Shown: positions 35,174-47,758 of the stretch, one piece after another | Layout: each line of letters begins with the position of its first letter | Position numbering within the stretch: the first letter of the stretch is position 1 | From: Neolentinus lepideus HHB14362 ss-1 | Taxonomy: Eukaryota; Basidiomycota; Agaricomycetes; Gloeophyllales; Gloeophyllaceae | NCBI GenBank assembly: GCA_001632425.1 | Contig: KV425552.1 | Span: 252,899 to 316,898, forward strand | DNA length: 64,000 bases | Direction: 5' to 3' | Notes under the pieces: generated by a model | Databases searched by the model: none | Told to the model about the DNA's origin: nothing | What the model saw: only the letters and a program-made list of their open reading frames with translations | Made by a program: the position numbers and the translations under genes

Positions 35174-35829
35174 GTGGTGTGGTTGTGGGTAAAGGGAAGA
35201 GAGAGGCGTAAAGGGAAGTGAGAGAGGTGAGCAGATTGCGAGCTTAGGTGGGCTACGGTACCTGCGGTCATGCACCGCTCCGGGGCGCAATAGACGATCC
35301 CCTGCGCACCCGTCGGGCTTATTACCCTGCGGCTAGTAACTTGGACTCTGCCCCGAGCGCAGGGTTTCGCATCTAGCCGCTGGCACTCTAAACCTACCGA
35401 CAGATGCCGTAGTGCCAAGTTGACCTGCTTCAGGCCAGTAGAACTGCTGCTGAATAAATGTTGCACCGAGCTGCTTGTGCTTCGACTTTCGCTTGTACAA
35501 TGGATTACTTACATATATAGACGTATTTTGGGCTTTCGTGATGGACTTAGCCATCGTATTTACATATACATATGTGTGTGTAGTGTATGATACCCTGAAG
35601 CCACCGTGCCACGAAGTCAAACACGGCCAAATGGATGTTTTCTGCCTTCGACGCGCTCGTTCCCTGGTCATTCCCTCCGCGCTTTCCAGCAATAAGGCTT
35701 TCAAGCATCGTTCGACGAAATCTACGTGGTTCCGAGCGTCTCGCCCTACAAGCTATATATATATGATACATACGCATACTATGGCTACACAGCACTGGCA
35801 GGCTTGCAAGCAGCTCCGGATCCCCTGGC
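35174..35829. other. Intergenic spacer between convergent genes
   Basis: The 3' flanks of two convergent genes, with several short frames on both strands and TATATA-rich patches. Nothing that supports a gene. Confidence 0.5.
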
Positions 35830-37331
35830 TCACTGTACCACGCAATTGCCAGACGGAGATCTCCTGCAGTGGCCTCCGCCTCCATTACTGACCTTTGTGA
35901 CTGTCGTGATGATAGTCCCGTCCTTCGTCGTCTTCACAGTCGTCGTCGTGGTCGTCGTCACGACCGTCTCTGTGCGCTTCTGCTCTGTCTCCGTGTGGTG
36001 CTTGGTCTGCTCCGTCTCTGCGTGCCTCGTCTGCTCTGCCTCTACTGGCTCCACGACGGTCGACTCGGTACTTGACCGGGTGTGTGGGCGCGGGGACACG
36101 TGCCAGTCAGCGCTGTGCCCCGGCTCGTGCTCAATCGCAGCTGGGATCAGTTTCCAGAGGCAGTTCGGGGCTGGGGGATCTTCGCTGGATGTGACCAGTT
36201 GGACCTTTGAGATATCAACATCAATGCCAAGAATCATGATTTATCTCTCGTGCGACTCCCTCCCACCTTGTGTCCCGGCGTCTCCCCTTCTCCCTCGGCG
36301 AACCCAACCACCAACCCAGATCTCGGCCAGCCAATCCTGCTCGCACGTCAATATTTATCCCGCAATTTACTCGGTTTGTCCACTCACCGGACTACTCTCT
36401 CCTGCGCGCCACCCCCGCTGGTAACCTCGTCAACGACCCAGCTCGCCGGAAACTCATTCCCAACAACTTTTACTGCACCAGTCCCCGCATCCGGCTCGAT
36501 AGTCAGGTATAGCCCGCTGACCGCGCTCCGGATGGTGTAGCTCCGTTCGGGCCCGTGCGCCAACGGCATAATGCTCCACTAGAATTCATCAGCAGGTTTT
36601 ACGAGGACGAGGTCAGGAAAACGCACCTGCTGGTTCACCCCGCCGTGCACGGGGAAGCTGATGATAGACTTGTTGTCGCCGCCCGAGAGGTCCATGGCTG
36701 CGGTGTTCGCGCGCATGGAGACGAGGGTGTACGTGCCGTGTATGATTGACTCGTGCGTCGCTTCTTCGGTCTTCTGGGGCTCGGAAGCTTCCTCTGGCTT
36801 CGCTGTGGTCCCCTGTGAGGATGGCTCCCGGCGCATCTGCACGTGATGGCCCTCGACTTGTGTGTCCTCCGCTTGTCTCGTTTCGACGTCTTCTACCTGG
36901 ATTGGCGGCGCTGGAGGCTCTTCAGGCTTCTCCATTTCCGATTCTGACTTCGCGATGGACCCCTGTGATGATGGCTCCCGGCGCATCTGCACGTGATGGC
37001 TCTCGACTGGTGTGTCCTCCGCTTGTGCCGTGTCGACGTTTTCTGCCTGGACTGGCAGCACTGGAGACTCTTCAGGCATATCCGTTTCCGACTCCTCCGG
37101 AGGGTGACCCTCTCCGAAGTCCTCTTGCTGCTCCTGGGCGGGAGTGTGTTCATCTACTTCTGCTGACTTCCTTACGTGCTCTCCCGATTCCCTCACGTGC
37201 TCTCCTGATTTCCTTGTATGCTCTCCTTCCAAAGATTTCCGTAGTTGGTCCGCGGCCGACCATGCAGAGGATGGCGATATAATTGAGGGAGCGCCGTTCG
37301 GACGAGAGACTGAGCTTTCAGCGTTACCCAT
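35830..37331 (-). CDS. Ricin-B / beta-trefoil lectin-like protein with repeated N-terminal region
   Basis: Start at 37331 (MGNAESSVSRPNGAPSIISP); the Gly at position 2 could accept a myristate (inference). The N-terminal half is charged and repetitive: heptad-like GEHVRKS copies, then two 50-residue repeats encoded by a 150-bp DNA duplication, each holding HHVQMRREPSSQG. After these comes GTYTLVSMRANTAAMDLSGG and, across introns, ERSYTIRSAVSGLYLTIEPD, NEFPASWVVDEV, GIDVDISKVQLVTSSEDPP and NCLWKLIP, the strand pattern of fungal beta-trefoil proteins. The tail is Thr-rich (VVTTTTTTTVKTT) and ends GNCVVQ at 35830. Sugar binding is expected from the fold, unproven; no catalytic domain is attached. 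Confidence 0.75.
36811..37078. repeat. Coding tandem repeat with 150-bp period
   Basis: The block starting CCCTGTGAGGATGGCTCCCG at 36811 recurs at 36961 as CCCTGTGATGATGGCTCCCG. The following about 115 bases of the two copies stay alignable with scattered substitutions. The period of 150 keeps the reading frame (50 aa per unit). Confidence 0.85.
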
Positions 37332-37629
37332 AGCTAGCCGTGCAGCGGAAGATGTGTCGGTTGTGTTGGTTATATTCAGCGGTGTATATATGAACCAACA
37401 TCAGGTCGTACGAAGGCACGCGGTTTACATGTGTTGTTAGTCGGTATGCAGCGGTGCCGCAGGCGTGCTGGATCAGACGTGCTTGAGCGGGTATACAGGT
37501 CATAATTATAAGCTGCGGACGCCACTTTGCATATGATTTGAGTCTATGTCGCATAGTCGGGATATAATCTTATTACATACGTGAGTAGCAACCCACGATA
37601 GGACCACCAGTTCATCTGTCACATCGGAA

Positions 37630-39104
37630 TCATGCATTCGCATCATTAGCACTACGTTCTCGGTCTATGTCCATTTCACCGGGCGAAGTGAGGAGATGCT
37701 CGAGCGGCGATCCTACAGACGAAGACTTTGCCGGCGTGTCCACGGCGCGTTCGAACGTTATCGCGTTGTCTTTGGTGTCCATGCCCATAGCTCCAGTCGT
37801 AAAGGTATCCATGTCCGTAGGAGTCCGGACCCGCAGCTCGAGGGGGCGAGTGATGCGAGGACTTGTGGTAGGGCGCATGCTCCGCGAGCTGCGCATCGCA
37901 ATCCGCACGGTGATCAGCGTGAACACGATGCCTGTTTGAAGGTGCTATTATGTCAGAAACGCTGCTTCACTAGTAGGGCGTGAAAGAATACTCGCCGACG
38001 GTCGGCACAATCGCCTCCTGGACCACATATTGCCCGTTATGGTTCAACGCGTACAATATAATCAACACCAACACCTCCATGACATAAATCATTGCCGACT
38101 CCACAATGACTCGGACCACGGGCAGCAAGCTTTGTCCGCCCTTGCGCATACTAGAGGTTAAACGGAGTGCACGGCGGGTCTCAAGGTCCTGTGTCCATAT
38201 GCGATAGGCGATGAGAGCGGTGGTCATGGTGTTCTGGACGAAAGCCAGAGCGTAGATGGTGTTCATCCAGTGCACGAGCGAGGGCGAGAAGATCGCGCCG
38301 AGTTTCACGAGGGTGAAGAGGTGCAGGGCGATGCTGTTCGCGACTGAACGTACATGTATTAAAAAGGCTTCATTATGAAGGCGGTGACAGAGAAACATAC
38401 TGATGCTGAGGATAAGCAATATAGCAGGCAGAATAATGACGTAGTAATTGTACTGCCACACAATGAGACAGCGGTAAATCTGCGGTGGTCATTAATATTA
38501 GGAACTGCGTGCCAATAGGAAAAAAATGCCGGGATGCACCACTAGAGAATCTCCGATCCAGGTCACAACGGCGTTAATGGCATCGTGGGCAATATTATCC
38601 CACCGCCCGAGGTCGTTGAAGTAGGCGACTGGGCCAGGGTTGGCTGCGAGCCATACGTAGCCTCGAAGCAGCCGGTATAGGTTCAGAGCTGGATGTTAAT
38701 AGCCGCTTAGAACAAAATTCAGGGATTACGACGTCGTAGGTACATACCGATATGAACAGTAATAAAAATAAACATGACCAAGGTGGCTCCAAAGAATATC
38801 TGGCGGTCACACGACTGAGTGATTTCAGGTGTCTGCGTTACAGCTTTTCAGTCACCTTTGAATTCACCGTCTTCGTTCTTTTTCGCTTCATGATTATGTA
38901 CACACTCTCAAAAAAGAGGCTGCAATAGATACCTGGAATAATAGTGACTGAGGATCCAGATCTACACTGTCGTGAACATCATACCATACAACAAGACCTA
39001 AGGGGAATAGCGTGTCAGAGTTTCAGATACTCAATGTCTCGGTATTCCCTCACCTCCATCCACACCGACACTACCCCTGCTACATCAAGTGGTAGCTGGC
39101 CCAT
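37630..39104 (-). CDS. Seven-transmembrane protein, Agaricomycete family of unknown function
   Basis: The start at 39104 reads MGQLPLDVAGVVSVWME and splices to LLYGMMFTTV, then LFFESVYIIMKRKRTKTV, AFFGATLVMFIFITVHI, WDNIAHDAINAVVTWIGDSL, IYRCLIVWQYNYYVIILPAI, VANSIALHLFTLVKLGAIFS, YALAFVQNTMTTALIAYRIW, VRVIVESAMIYVMEVLVLII and GIVFTLITVRIAMRSS. This makes about seven helices with a short extracellular N-terminus and a polar tail ending SANDANA at 37630. The layout resembles a receptor, but no GPCR signature I can name is present. Signal recognition at the plasma membrane is a guess. Introns are short and canonical. Confidence 0.75.
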
Positions 39105-40918
39105 GCAGAGGGTTGGCTGCGAATTCCTGGGCGGACAAGCAAAGCTTACAAGACAAAAAGACGACCGTCGAATGTCACCCACGCGACAGGTAAAGCTTCA
39201 TCTCCCCGTCGCTAAGTGGCTTACATCCTGACTTTAGTTTGCTCAGATTCATGCCAAGCCCGATCCACAATGATGCTCTCACCTCAGCGCAATATATCAA
39301 TAAAGAAGAGCGAATGTGGTACCTTGGTCCTCGGCTAGATATAGCGTCCAGTAGGCAGATGGACAGTGGCCGTCATGTATGCATATGGTGGTCTTGTGAT
39401 TTGCACTACAGTGCTTATCTCTACCACCGGAGAAAATCATATTCAACAAGAAGAGACGCCTGTGGAGATATTCAAGTGAAACACTCACAAGGAAGTTTGC
39501 AGATGGAAACAAGAGTACCGAATGGCGAATCCGGCCCTTCGCTAGGGTCGCAAGTCACTAGTCACTGTTTGGGTTGGAATGAGTGAGTTGATACCGCGGC
39601 CCACTAGTCATGTATCATCTAGATCTTCTATCGAACCGAGAGTAGTGCACTGGCAGCTCAATCATCGACGCCGAGAGAGGCATCTAGAGAGTTTACAGCA
39701 AAGCTTCCACTGTACTTTTGAATATATCGAGGCGCATATGCTTCAAGCTGTATTTCCACGAGGTTCTCGCAGGTCTGATCTTCTGCAGGGAACAGGATTG
39801 CTATGCTCTACCCAAGACGCGCATGAGATTCGGTTGGAGATCAGCGAGGCTGGGCTCATATTTGGCAAGTTCACGAACAACCCAAGATCCAGCATAATAG
39901 AAGAAGATAGCGAATTCGAAGCACTGAAGCACCGCTATATACATGGTAAAACATAGCGTTTCATGCACATGACCGACCTCAGGCTAGATCTGACTGCTGT
40001 GCAGACGCCTAATATCCTTACGGTCAGGTCCAGTTGCGCATTGCAGGACTTCAAACCATGTAGCTGAAAGAGTCTAGTACGGTCCCTTTGGCGCTCGGAT
40101 GCTGCCGGGTCTGTAAGTTTTGATTGCAGAGCACTGCTGGTGATTTTATTCGTGAGTTAAATTCGAGAAGCTTTGGAGACACGACAGTCTGCTGAGTCCT
40201 TGAAGCTTGAGACTCAGCGCTGTGCAGTAGAGAGCGCTAGTTTTCCAATATTCAGTGAGCGACCGATAGAATAATCTGAATCTCAATTAATAATATGGAT
40301 ATGACAACGGTTGCGGTAAGATACCACGTCCTGCTAGTAGAGTTGGGAAGCCAATGATGAGCGCTCAGCATCAAGGCAGGACATGTCAGCCCGGTGGTAG
40401 ACTGCATAACATGAACGTATTCCTCCGTGAGTTTCGGGTGCTGCATGTCGGTGAAGTCGCCATGCTGACGTAGAATCGACGAATAGGCAAGCCAGTATAT
40501 CATGAAACGGCTAGCAGCGAGCTATTGACAAGCATACCTGGATCGAGTGTAACGAGAGTGATCAATCACTAGTTGGTAGCGGAAGAGGATAGCAGCATCA
40601 CGTAGAAGATTTCGGTGGTAGACGTGTACACCGACTCTGTCAATGTTAGTTATGGGCTCGGTGGCACACTGCATGATATTTTCAAAGCAGCGACACTACA
40701 GAACATTGCAAGACTTGGCTAGTACTGGAATCGTATCCTCTAGACAAGACATTGACAGGCGCCCGAAAGAAGGTATACTGTGAGCAAAAAGAGAATAGAA
40801 TACATAAACCGCAGGACCACAAAGGCAAAGCACTAGCGTAATAGGATGATCATATCGGTAGGTTTCAAAGCGATTAGGGTGGAAGGAAAGAGCTAGTAAG
40901 GAACGCGCACCAAAAGTG
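39105..40918. other. Intergenic region, no gene supported
   Basis: Plus-strand frames at 39239-39586 and 39579-39956 and minus-strand frames at 40252-40503 and 40696-40917 lack family motifs and splice partners. The last one lies just past the kinase stop codon. A hydrophobic minus segment near 40290 (YLTATVVISILLIEIQIILS) could be a remnant of a membrane protein. Confidence 0.45.
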
Positions 40919-43900
40919 CTATAGTTTGAGTTCTGTAAGGACCCGCCGTGCAAGCATTTGGTATTGCCACCCGTCCCCTCCTGCTCTCCGGAATTGGATT
41001 CCGTGGAGTGGTAGCCATGGTACCTAGAAGTACGAGAAAAACAAATTAGATTCTTGTCGGACCCACTAAGAAGTTAACATACTTTTACAATGTTGATCTC
41101 AAATCGTACGGCCAGGGTATTGGTGCCGATACTCTCAAAAATATCGCGGTTGACCTCTCCAGTAGGTAACGGCGTGGGGACTCGAGGACTTGGCTGAGGC
41201 GTGGAAGTGAAATCGCGGGGAATAGGCGGGAGGACCTTGGACGGAGCAGGACTTGCCGTGCGAGGCGTCACGTCTTCTGCGCCCAATGTTGATGCCCCGT
41301 CACCGACAGGGGAGTGAAGCTCCGCCACGACGGTGTGTGCATTGGAAGAAACATTGAAGAAAGAGGATGAACCGCTGCTGGCTGTGGCAGTCAGCATTGT
41401 CATCCCAGAAGGCCGACTGGGCAGCTCTTTCTCCTTATCCGTCGAAGACTCCTTATCCTTCTCGCTTCTCAAAAGCTCCTTGCTTCTCTTGGCGAAGGAC
41501 AATTTGGATGCCTTCCTGGCTATCGACTTGCGAGGCGTAGTGCCCGTGCCAGTGTCTGCAGAACCACCAGAACCCTGTTTACGGTGGCCACTGCGATGTT
41601 GTTGGGGCTGGGGACTCTGCACAGAGGATAGGTCCACCGAAGGAATATGAATACACTCAAAACCTCCTCTCGTTTCTCGATACTGTACAGCCATCCGGTC
41701 AAGAACACGTCGAATATCTCCTTTGATGACATTAGGAGGCTTCGTGGACGTCGTGGCAACACTGGGAATCGTATGTCAACCAACGACACCTGGTGATTTA
41801 ACAACGGACTCACCTGAACAAACCCTTCATGAATACTGGCTTATACTCCTTATCGTCGCCGTTCGTGTCATCCTCATCGTTAATACCATCATGACCATTG
41901 ACGCCCTCAGCCTGGCCTTCAGCAGCGTCATCCTGACCCTCTTCTTCCTCTTCAGTGCGGCCGATATAGCGATCACCCATAGGCCGGGGGCCAGATACTG
42001 TCCCGAAGCCACTGGAAGGCCTGCGATGTCGACCGATCGTTCCGCCAGAGAAGAAAGCTGCACCAGTGCTGCTCCTCCGCTCATGTCGAGCGGATCGTCC
42101 TTGAGGATCAAGGATTGTAGCTGCTCGCCTATGGACGCCCTTGGTCGGAGTAGTTGGGGTAGTCGGTGACGGCAACCCAGCTTCCCAGCTCGTAATATCC
42201 TGCGAAGTCGTCGCATCGCCTTCAACTTCCTTGTCAGCCAGATCGGCCTTCTCAGCATCCACGTCCGCCGACGGTCTCGGGGAGATCCCGCCTAGGATGC
42301 TACCCCGCTTTCCGGCTCCATTCGATCGCCTCGAATCGTCGCCTCTCCCAAGAAGACTACCGAACTTCCGAACCAATGTAGCGCCAGCTGCCATCGGGGC
42401 TAGTGGGGCATTCTCATCTGTGTGGCCCTCCAGTTTCTCCCCGAACGACAGTAATTCGGGACCGGCCGTCCTTGGCGGCTCATACGCGTCCGCTCTCGGC
42501 GGAGAGCGTTTCTCGTTAAATACCCCATGCTCGTCGATAGTGTCCGTGCCACCACCGATGCCCATGAACCAACCCTTTGATACGGTAGCTGACGGGCGCT
42601 GACTGAGACTGTGACTCCGCCTATGCTTTGAAGGAGCAGGCGCGCGAGGGAAACCTGCCTTCGCAGAAGGGTCGTTTGCTGCGGGAACGTCCTCCGTCAC
42701 AGGCACACCGGCATCACGAGGCCGAGGTTGGGGATGGAAGTTAGGGGAAGTAGGTGATGGAGTAGCCTGGGAGACGTCGTAGGACATTCCGGAAAAGTGA
42801 GAAGTTTCGGGTGCGGGCAGCCGAGGAAGAGGCATGCTATAGTCTGCTTTACCAGGGACAGAATCTTTCTTAGAAACTTCAGGCTGCAAGAGGATTTTCG
42901 CACTGGTAGGAGGCGCGGGAGTCTCGGGAGCCGCCGAAGTGACTTGAGAGGCTTCCAGGGAAACTTGGGAGCTAGCGAAGTGGCCAGGGCCGTAGACTCT
43001 CTCCCGCTCAAGTTTCTCTCGAGCAAGGTAGTACATAGAGATGAGCGGGTGGTAGCCACCAGTCGGATCAGGTGGCTCCCTCTGGAGATCAGTAAGGGAT
43101 AGATGGGAGAGGTGGGACTGCGATGCAGGGGGCGAATGCGAGGGTGTACTGGACGGAGAGGAGGACGGAGAGAAGAACTTCCGCCGGTAAAAGTCGAAAC
43201 CTGAAAATCTGCGAGATTTTGGCTTGGAAGGAGTGGACGATTCATGCTTCGAGCCATCATAGGAGAGTGCAACTGACGACGTAGAGAAAGACTCGCCCCA
43301 TTTCGAGTGCCCATTGCGACCATTCGCTAAGTCGCGTTTCCGTTCCCAGTGCTGTACTGCCCTTTGATAGGCATCGGATTCCAAGATATCGACGAGTTTC
43401 TTTTCGATCTTCTCGTCTGTGCCGAACTCGAGACCATTCATTTGTCTGATAACTGTCTTATCCAGCTCATCCGGTCGAAGAGGTTCGCGTCTGACCATGT
43501 GGGGATCAGGCGGCCCAGGAAACCCGCGCACCATCCATGGATGGCTCATGACCTCTGAAAGGGGTGCACGAGCGGTGGGATTGGTGACCAGCATGCGCGA
43601 CAGTAGATGTTTACACTCTATCCAGAACAATTAAGCCAATACAACAACAGAGTAAAGACTGTGAAGTCGTACCTGCACTCAGCCACACAGGATATTCCAC
43701 CAGTCCTCGCTTGATCTTAGCATGAAGGGCCGGCATGCTCTGATCATCGAAAGGCACTTTGCCGCACACGAGAACGTACAGAACGACGCCGAAGCTCCAA
43801 ACGTCGACTTCAGGTCCAGTGTATACTTTAGCATTGAGGAGTTCGGGGGCGGCGAAATATAAAGAACCACAGAAAGTTCCCAAGTGGTGCCCAGGGTCAT

Positions 43901-45027
43901 ACAAGTTGGAGAGACCGAAATCTATGATTTTAATGTTTCCGGTGTGCGAGATGAGGATATTTTCAATCTTGAGATCTATAAGTATGAGAGTGTTAAAAGT
44001 GCTCGATGCGTGTCGATCTCATGGCATCGGAGCATCAAGGTATACTGACCTCGGTGGACAACATTATTTCGGTGGCAATACTCCAAGGCACTTCCAATCT
44101 GTCTGGCGAACTTCCTTGCTACCCGCTCTCTCAGTCTCCCGTGACTAATGATGTAGTCCAGCATCTGCCCTCCATTCACGTATTCTTGGACCATGTAGTA
44201 GTGATGCTGATGTACGATCATCTCGCGCATCCCACATATGTACGGGTGGTGAAGGAGCATGGAAAGGGCGGCTTCTCGCAATGTACGGATTTCCTTCGAA
44301 GCATCCTTGTTGGCCTGTTTTGCCGCAGCCTCGCCAGAAGCGCCGTTCGTCGTACCGCTTGGTGACGCTCGAGGGAGAATTTTAACAGCGAACTATATTA
44401 CTGTTCAAGCACAATGAGCGAATAGAATACCATAGAACTCACCTTCTCCCCCGTAACATTATGATGCGCCAGCTTCACCTTCCCCATACTGCCTGCCCCG
44501 AGCGTTTTACTAAGCGTATAATCCCCAAGCACTCGATTAGAACTCCTCGGCTTGCTCGACGACCCATCCCTCGACCGATGCTTCGACCCATCGTCCATCA
44601 CGCTTCTATCACGTTCTGGTTGTGTTGGAGCAGCAAACGCCTGCGGGGGCATCGACAAGGGTCTAGGCTTATGACTTGGCTCTCTCGATCGCGGTGTGTA
44701 TGACTGCTGTGTCTGGATCGTCGAGGACATGCCCGACGTCGAATCCTGTCGAGCGGTCGTTGTGTCGGGCGCGGGGGAGAAGAATTTGTAGATGGGTAAA
44801 TCGTACTCGTGGCCGGCAACAACAGTGCCGCCGTGTGAAGGTGTGATCAGACCCGACCCTGCGTCCCCAGGCTGCTGTGCAAAGTATGATGATTGAGAAG
44901 CCAGCGAAGTTGGGTATCCCGTCGTTGACATACGCAGTGCGGACACTTTGTGCTGCTGTTGAAGGCCAGGGAGCCTGCGAGCAGGAGTGGGCGCAATGTA
45001 ATAATGCGGAGTTCCTAGTTGGGCCAT
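40919..45027 (-). CDS. kin1: KIN1/PAR-1-like serine/threonine protein kinase with KA1 tail
   Basis: Regulator of polarity, cell wall and exocytosis in fungi, acting at the cell cortex. The start at 45027 ([20 protein letters not shown]) leads through a disordered region to the kinase domain: [15 protein letters not shown] (glycine loop), FAVKILPR (ATP Lys), [10 protein letters not shown] (catalytic loop, across an intron), IIDFGLSN and [12 protein letters not shown] (activation loop). It continues with [20 protein letters not shown] and [12 protein letters not shown] long Ser/Pro-rich regulatory region spans about 43250-41200. The last exons give [37 protein letters not shown] and [12 protein letters not shown], a KA1 membrane-binding domain; the stop is at 40919-40921. 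All catalytic residues are present and the length is normal for the family. The assignment is firm. Confidence 0.93.
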
Positions 45028-46359
45028 TGTCTACTATCACCGTGCCCTGTTTCTCTGTCTAAATCTTTACTCTATTTCTGCAGTTGGGAAAATCCGATAC
45101 GATGCCTGCCCTGACAAAGACAAAATAACTCTGAGAAGGACCGCTCAGAAACCCCCGCTCGTTCGCGCGTAGCAAGGGAAACAACGTGAACGATCTGTGG
45201 GTCTACTACCTCTTCTAGTAAGTGAACGGTGGTATAATGAAATCGCTGAAATAGGCTGAAATACGTGGTGATTATGGTATCGATAAGCAGGGCCGCGTGC
45301 ACTAGAGCAGGCTCATTACGATGCTCGTTGAAACCGCGAGCGCAGTCGTGGCGCCAGAGCCCAGGTCCTCGGACCTTGAGTCGTCTGGCAGCTGAACTGT
45401 GCGCTCCTGCCCGTGTAACGCAGTTCCGTCCGAATTGCGGATTTCACTGTTCACGCCTTCAAGGCAGCCCAGGGGCGCATCCATATGGTTCGGATTATCG
45501 CTTAGGTGCAAGACAAAGTCGCGGAGCTCCGAGTACGTTGCCTGGTCGCTCATCTACATTCCCGCCGGCTTCCAACTCGCAACAGAGTGATGCGATAGCA
45601 CCAGCCTTCCGGATAGGTCGCAAATCCAATCTTGCATGGACCATGGACGGAATTTTATCTCTTGTTCCTGCATCGGCCGTAGCGTGGAACCCAAGCACGA
45701 CTCCGCCAATGGGCATTGGTCAGCATAGCCAGCGGGGCGGTCCGGGATCTATCTCTGTCATCCCCAAACATCATGTCCAATGGCCGTGAATGCTGGTACG
45801 TGCATGTCATCCATACCGACGGCCTATTGCCCCGATATTAGCTCCCGTTTCTACTTAGGGACTCCCGAAATACTTGAGTGTGATTTAGACGCCGAATACA
45901 CATGAACTCAAATGGCTCTGTTGATCACCAAGTACGTTGGCTTGCGACAAGTTCTGGCCCGGCCTATTGTCACGAAGTCTGTTTCACAGGAAGGGTGGAA
46001 TTAGAGTTCTTGAAAAAATATTTTCTGTAGCTCTTGCATCATCTTGGATGAGCAAGCCTCAGCCCCGTATACTTCACAATTCTGAGCCGACAGGATCTCA
46101 CCGAGGCATCCCCAAGCTTCCGCGTCAGCCACCCTCACTAAGATGTGATATCTGTCAATAACCGCAATATGACTTTAGGACGTCAATATAATCTTGTCAT
46201 GATGCAACCGCTTCTGAATGCTCAACTCTCATATATCAGAGGGCTAGACGGTTCCCATGACTAGGGTACAACCATTTACAGAATCTCCTTCCACCCCTGT
46301 TTATATCAAAGGAGGATGCGTAACTTGTACTTTACCCAGCGTTTGCTGATGATTGCGGA
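45028..46359. other. Mostly intergenic; uncertain minus-strand fragment
   Basis: At 45302-45553 (minus) a frame reads MSDQATYSELRDFVLHLSDN... and ends in a hydrophobic tail, ATTALAVSTSIVMSLL, which could be a GPI signal of a larger spliced gene. A second frame, FHATADAGTRDKIPSMVHAR, lies upstream at 45495-45716. I cannot join them into a model. A plus-strand frame across the same bases (45265-45789) is Ser/Arg/Pro-rich and likely a shadow. Confidence 0.35.
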
Positions 46360-47564
46360 CTAAACTCGGGACCTCGTGAATATCATTAAATATTGGAGGA
46401 GTACAAGCACATACGGATAAAACTTATGTCGTAATTTCGAATTGTTTTCGCCCTGCGAAATATCTTCCTCACGTTCGAAGAGCGATTTCAAAGCTTTTGT
46501 CTTCGGGCGCGCTGGATTATTGTCCAGGACAGAGCACCACGGTTTCCAGCTTCCTGAGCCAGGTCCCCTAGGAAGCATCATTACGAGTTCTCCCTCCTTG
46601 GGCTCCGGGGGGATATCATTGTCAACGACTTGGAACTTGATGAGGTTCAGAATTTTGACGATGCGCAGGACAACGGTCCACGTGCCATCGTGTTCTGGTA
46701 GCGTCGATCTCTCGAACTGCAAAAACGCCAACCCTGATGCCTTGTGGTGAGTTCGGGTGTGTCTTGATGGAAATCGTAAGCCTGTCACCCACCCCTGTAC
46801 GGCTTCCCTCTATGAGGCCTGCTCAAAAAGAGCCCATCGAGTATCATTTTATCAGCTCCTGAGTTGCTCACTCCCCAAATCGTGGTTTTGTGATGTTCGA
46901 ATCGCACCAGGAAAGTCTGACCAAATCGCCAGACAGTCCTGCTAGTGCCCACAGGCCCGCTTTGGATACCGGTCGCCATGTCAAGTATGTCTTCGGTTAC
47001 AAGGCCGTCTGACAACAAGGCATCTTGGAACAGACTATGACTTTTGTATCGGGCAATGTCGAACACGGTGAGTGCCCAGACATCGCCGTCTGGCAGTCGT
47101 AGATCTTTCCCAGCGGAGAAAGTCTCCGGGTCACTGGATACCGTGATGCGAAAGCGAACCTGGCCGGTGAGCGCAGGCGCTCCAGGTTCGATATGCCAGT
47201 AAAAGAAGCCCCGGGTGTCTGCAGGAAAGAAAGCGTCGCCTTTCTGCGTATAGCGGGGCGAAGCGCGCAAACCAGTAGTCGGCGAACGAATGACTGGTTG
47301 CTTCTTGCCGCTGAGGTTGATGAACTCTTGGGCTGATAGGCGCTCCGGGTTCAATGTCCTTAGCTTGCGTCTTGGACGTCGTACTTTGACATCAGTCTGA
47401 GCAGGCTCCAGCACCTCATCGATGCTGGTCTTCGCCTTGCCTGCGAACGTCCGCATTAGCACATATTTGAATGCACGCGGAGCAGAGGCTTTGAATGGTT
47501 TCGTGCGAGATGCTACGGAACACGAGCCAACAACCCGGACCCCTACGAGCATCCTCGGATGCAT
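46360..47564 (-). CDS. Unknown protein, possibly mitochondrial
   Basis: The start at 47564 (MHPRMLVGVRVVGSCSVASR) begins an Arg-, Ser- and Ala-rich, acid-free leader continuing to VLMRTFAGKAKTS, which resembles a mitochondrial import signal. The body includes RKLRTLNPERLSAQEFINLS, GDAFFPADTRGFFYWHIEPG, LTGQVRFRITVSSDPETFSA, LRLPDGDVWALTVFDIARYK and RFEHHKTTIWGVS. An intron follows GKPY and leads to GLAFLQFERSTLPEHDGTWT, VVLRIVKIL and GELVMMLPRGPGSGSW. I recognise this as the style of conserved Agaricomycete proteins without an assigned domain. A CACTA-like transposon end lies only 155 bp upstream of the start, so its promoter may include transposon sequence. Confidence 0.6.
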
Positions 47565-47719
47565 AGCGATGATGTATAACGTGAATTAAAGAAAGGCACT
47601 GAGAGGACTCAATTCATCAGTGAAGCACGAGGAAAACGCGATTCGTTAATTCCAAGGATGTGGCGACTGGCAGTTGAGAACATCGAGAGTCCGGCCCGGA
47701 CCATAGCGGATTCTAGGTT

Positions 47720-47758
47720 CACTGAGTGCGTGAGACCGGCCTAAATTCGACCGGTAAT
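47720..47758 (+). repeat. Left terminal inverted repeat of the CACTA-like element
   Basis: Starts CACTGAGTGC and ends ACCGGTAAT. It pairs with 48745-48783 on the other strand at 32 of 39 positions. Confidence 0.8.

Noticed and set aside
36746..37282. A 178-codon plus-strand open frame
   Set aside because: It lies opposite the repeated part of the lectin-like gene and mirrors its repeat. It is a shadow frame.
42141..43102. Plus-strand frames of 100-150 codons
   Set aside because: They are antisense to the Ser/Pro-rich region of the KIN1-type kinase.
45265..45789. A 174-codon plus-strand open frame
   Set aside because: Ser/Arg/Pro-rich composition with no family features. The opposite strand is more protein-like, so it is probably a shadow.
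46880..46920. GTTCGAATCGC resembling a tRNA B box
   Set aside because: It is within the coding exon of the gene at 46360-47564, and no A box or acceptor stem is found nearby.
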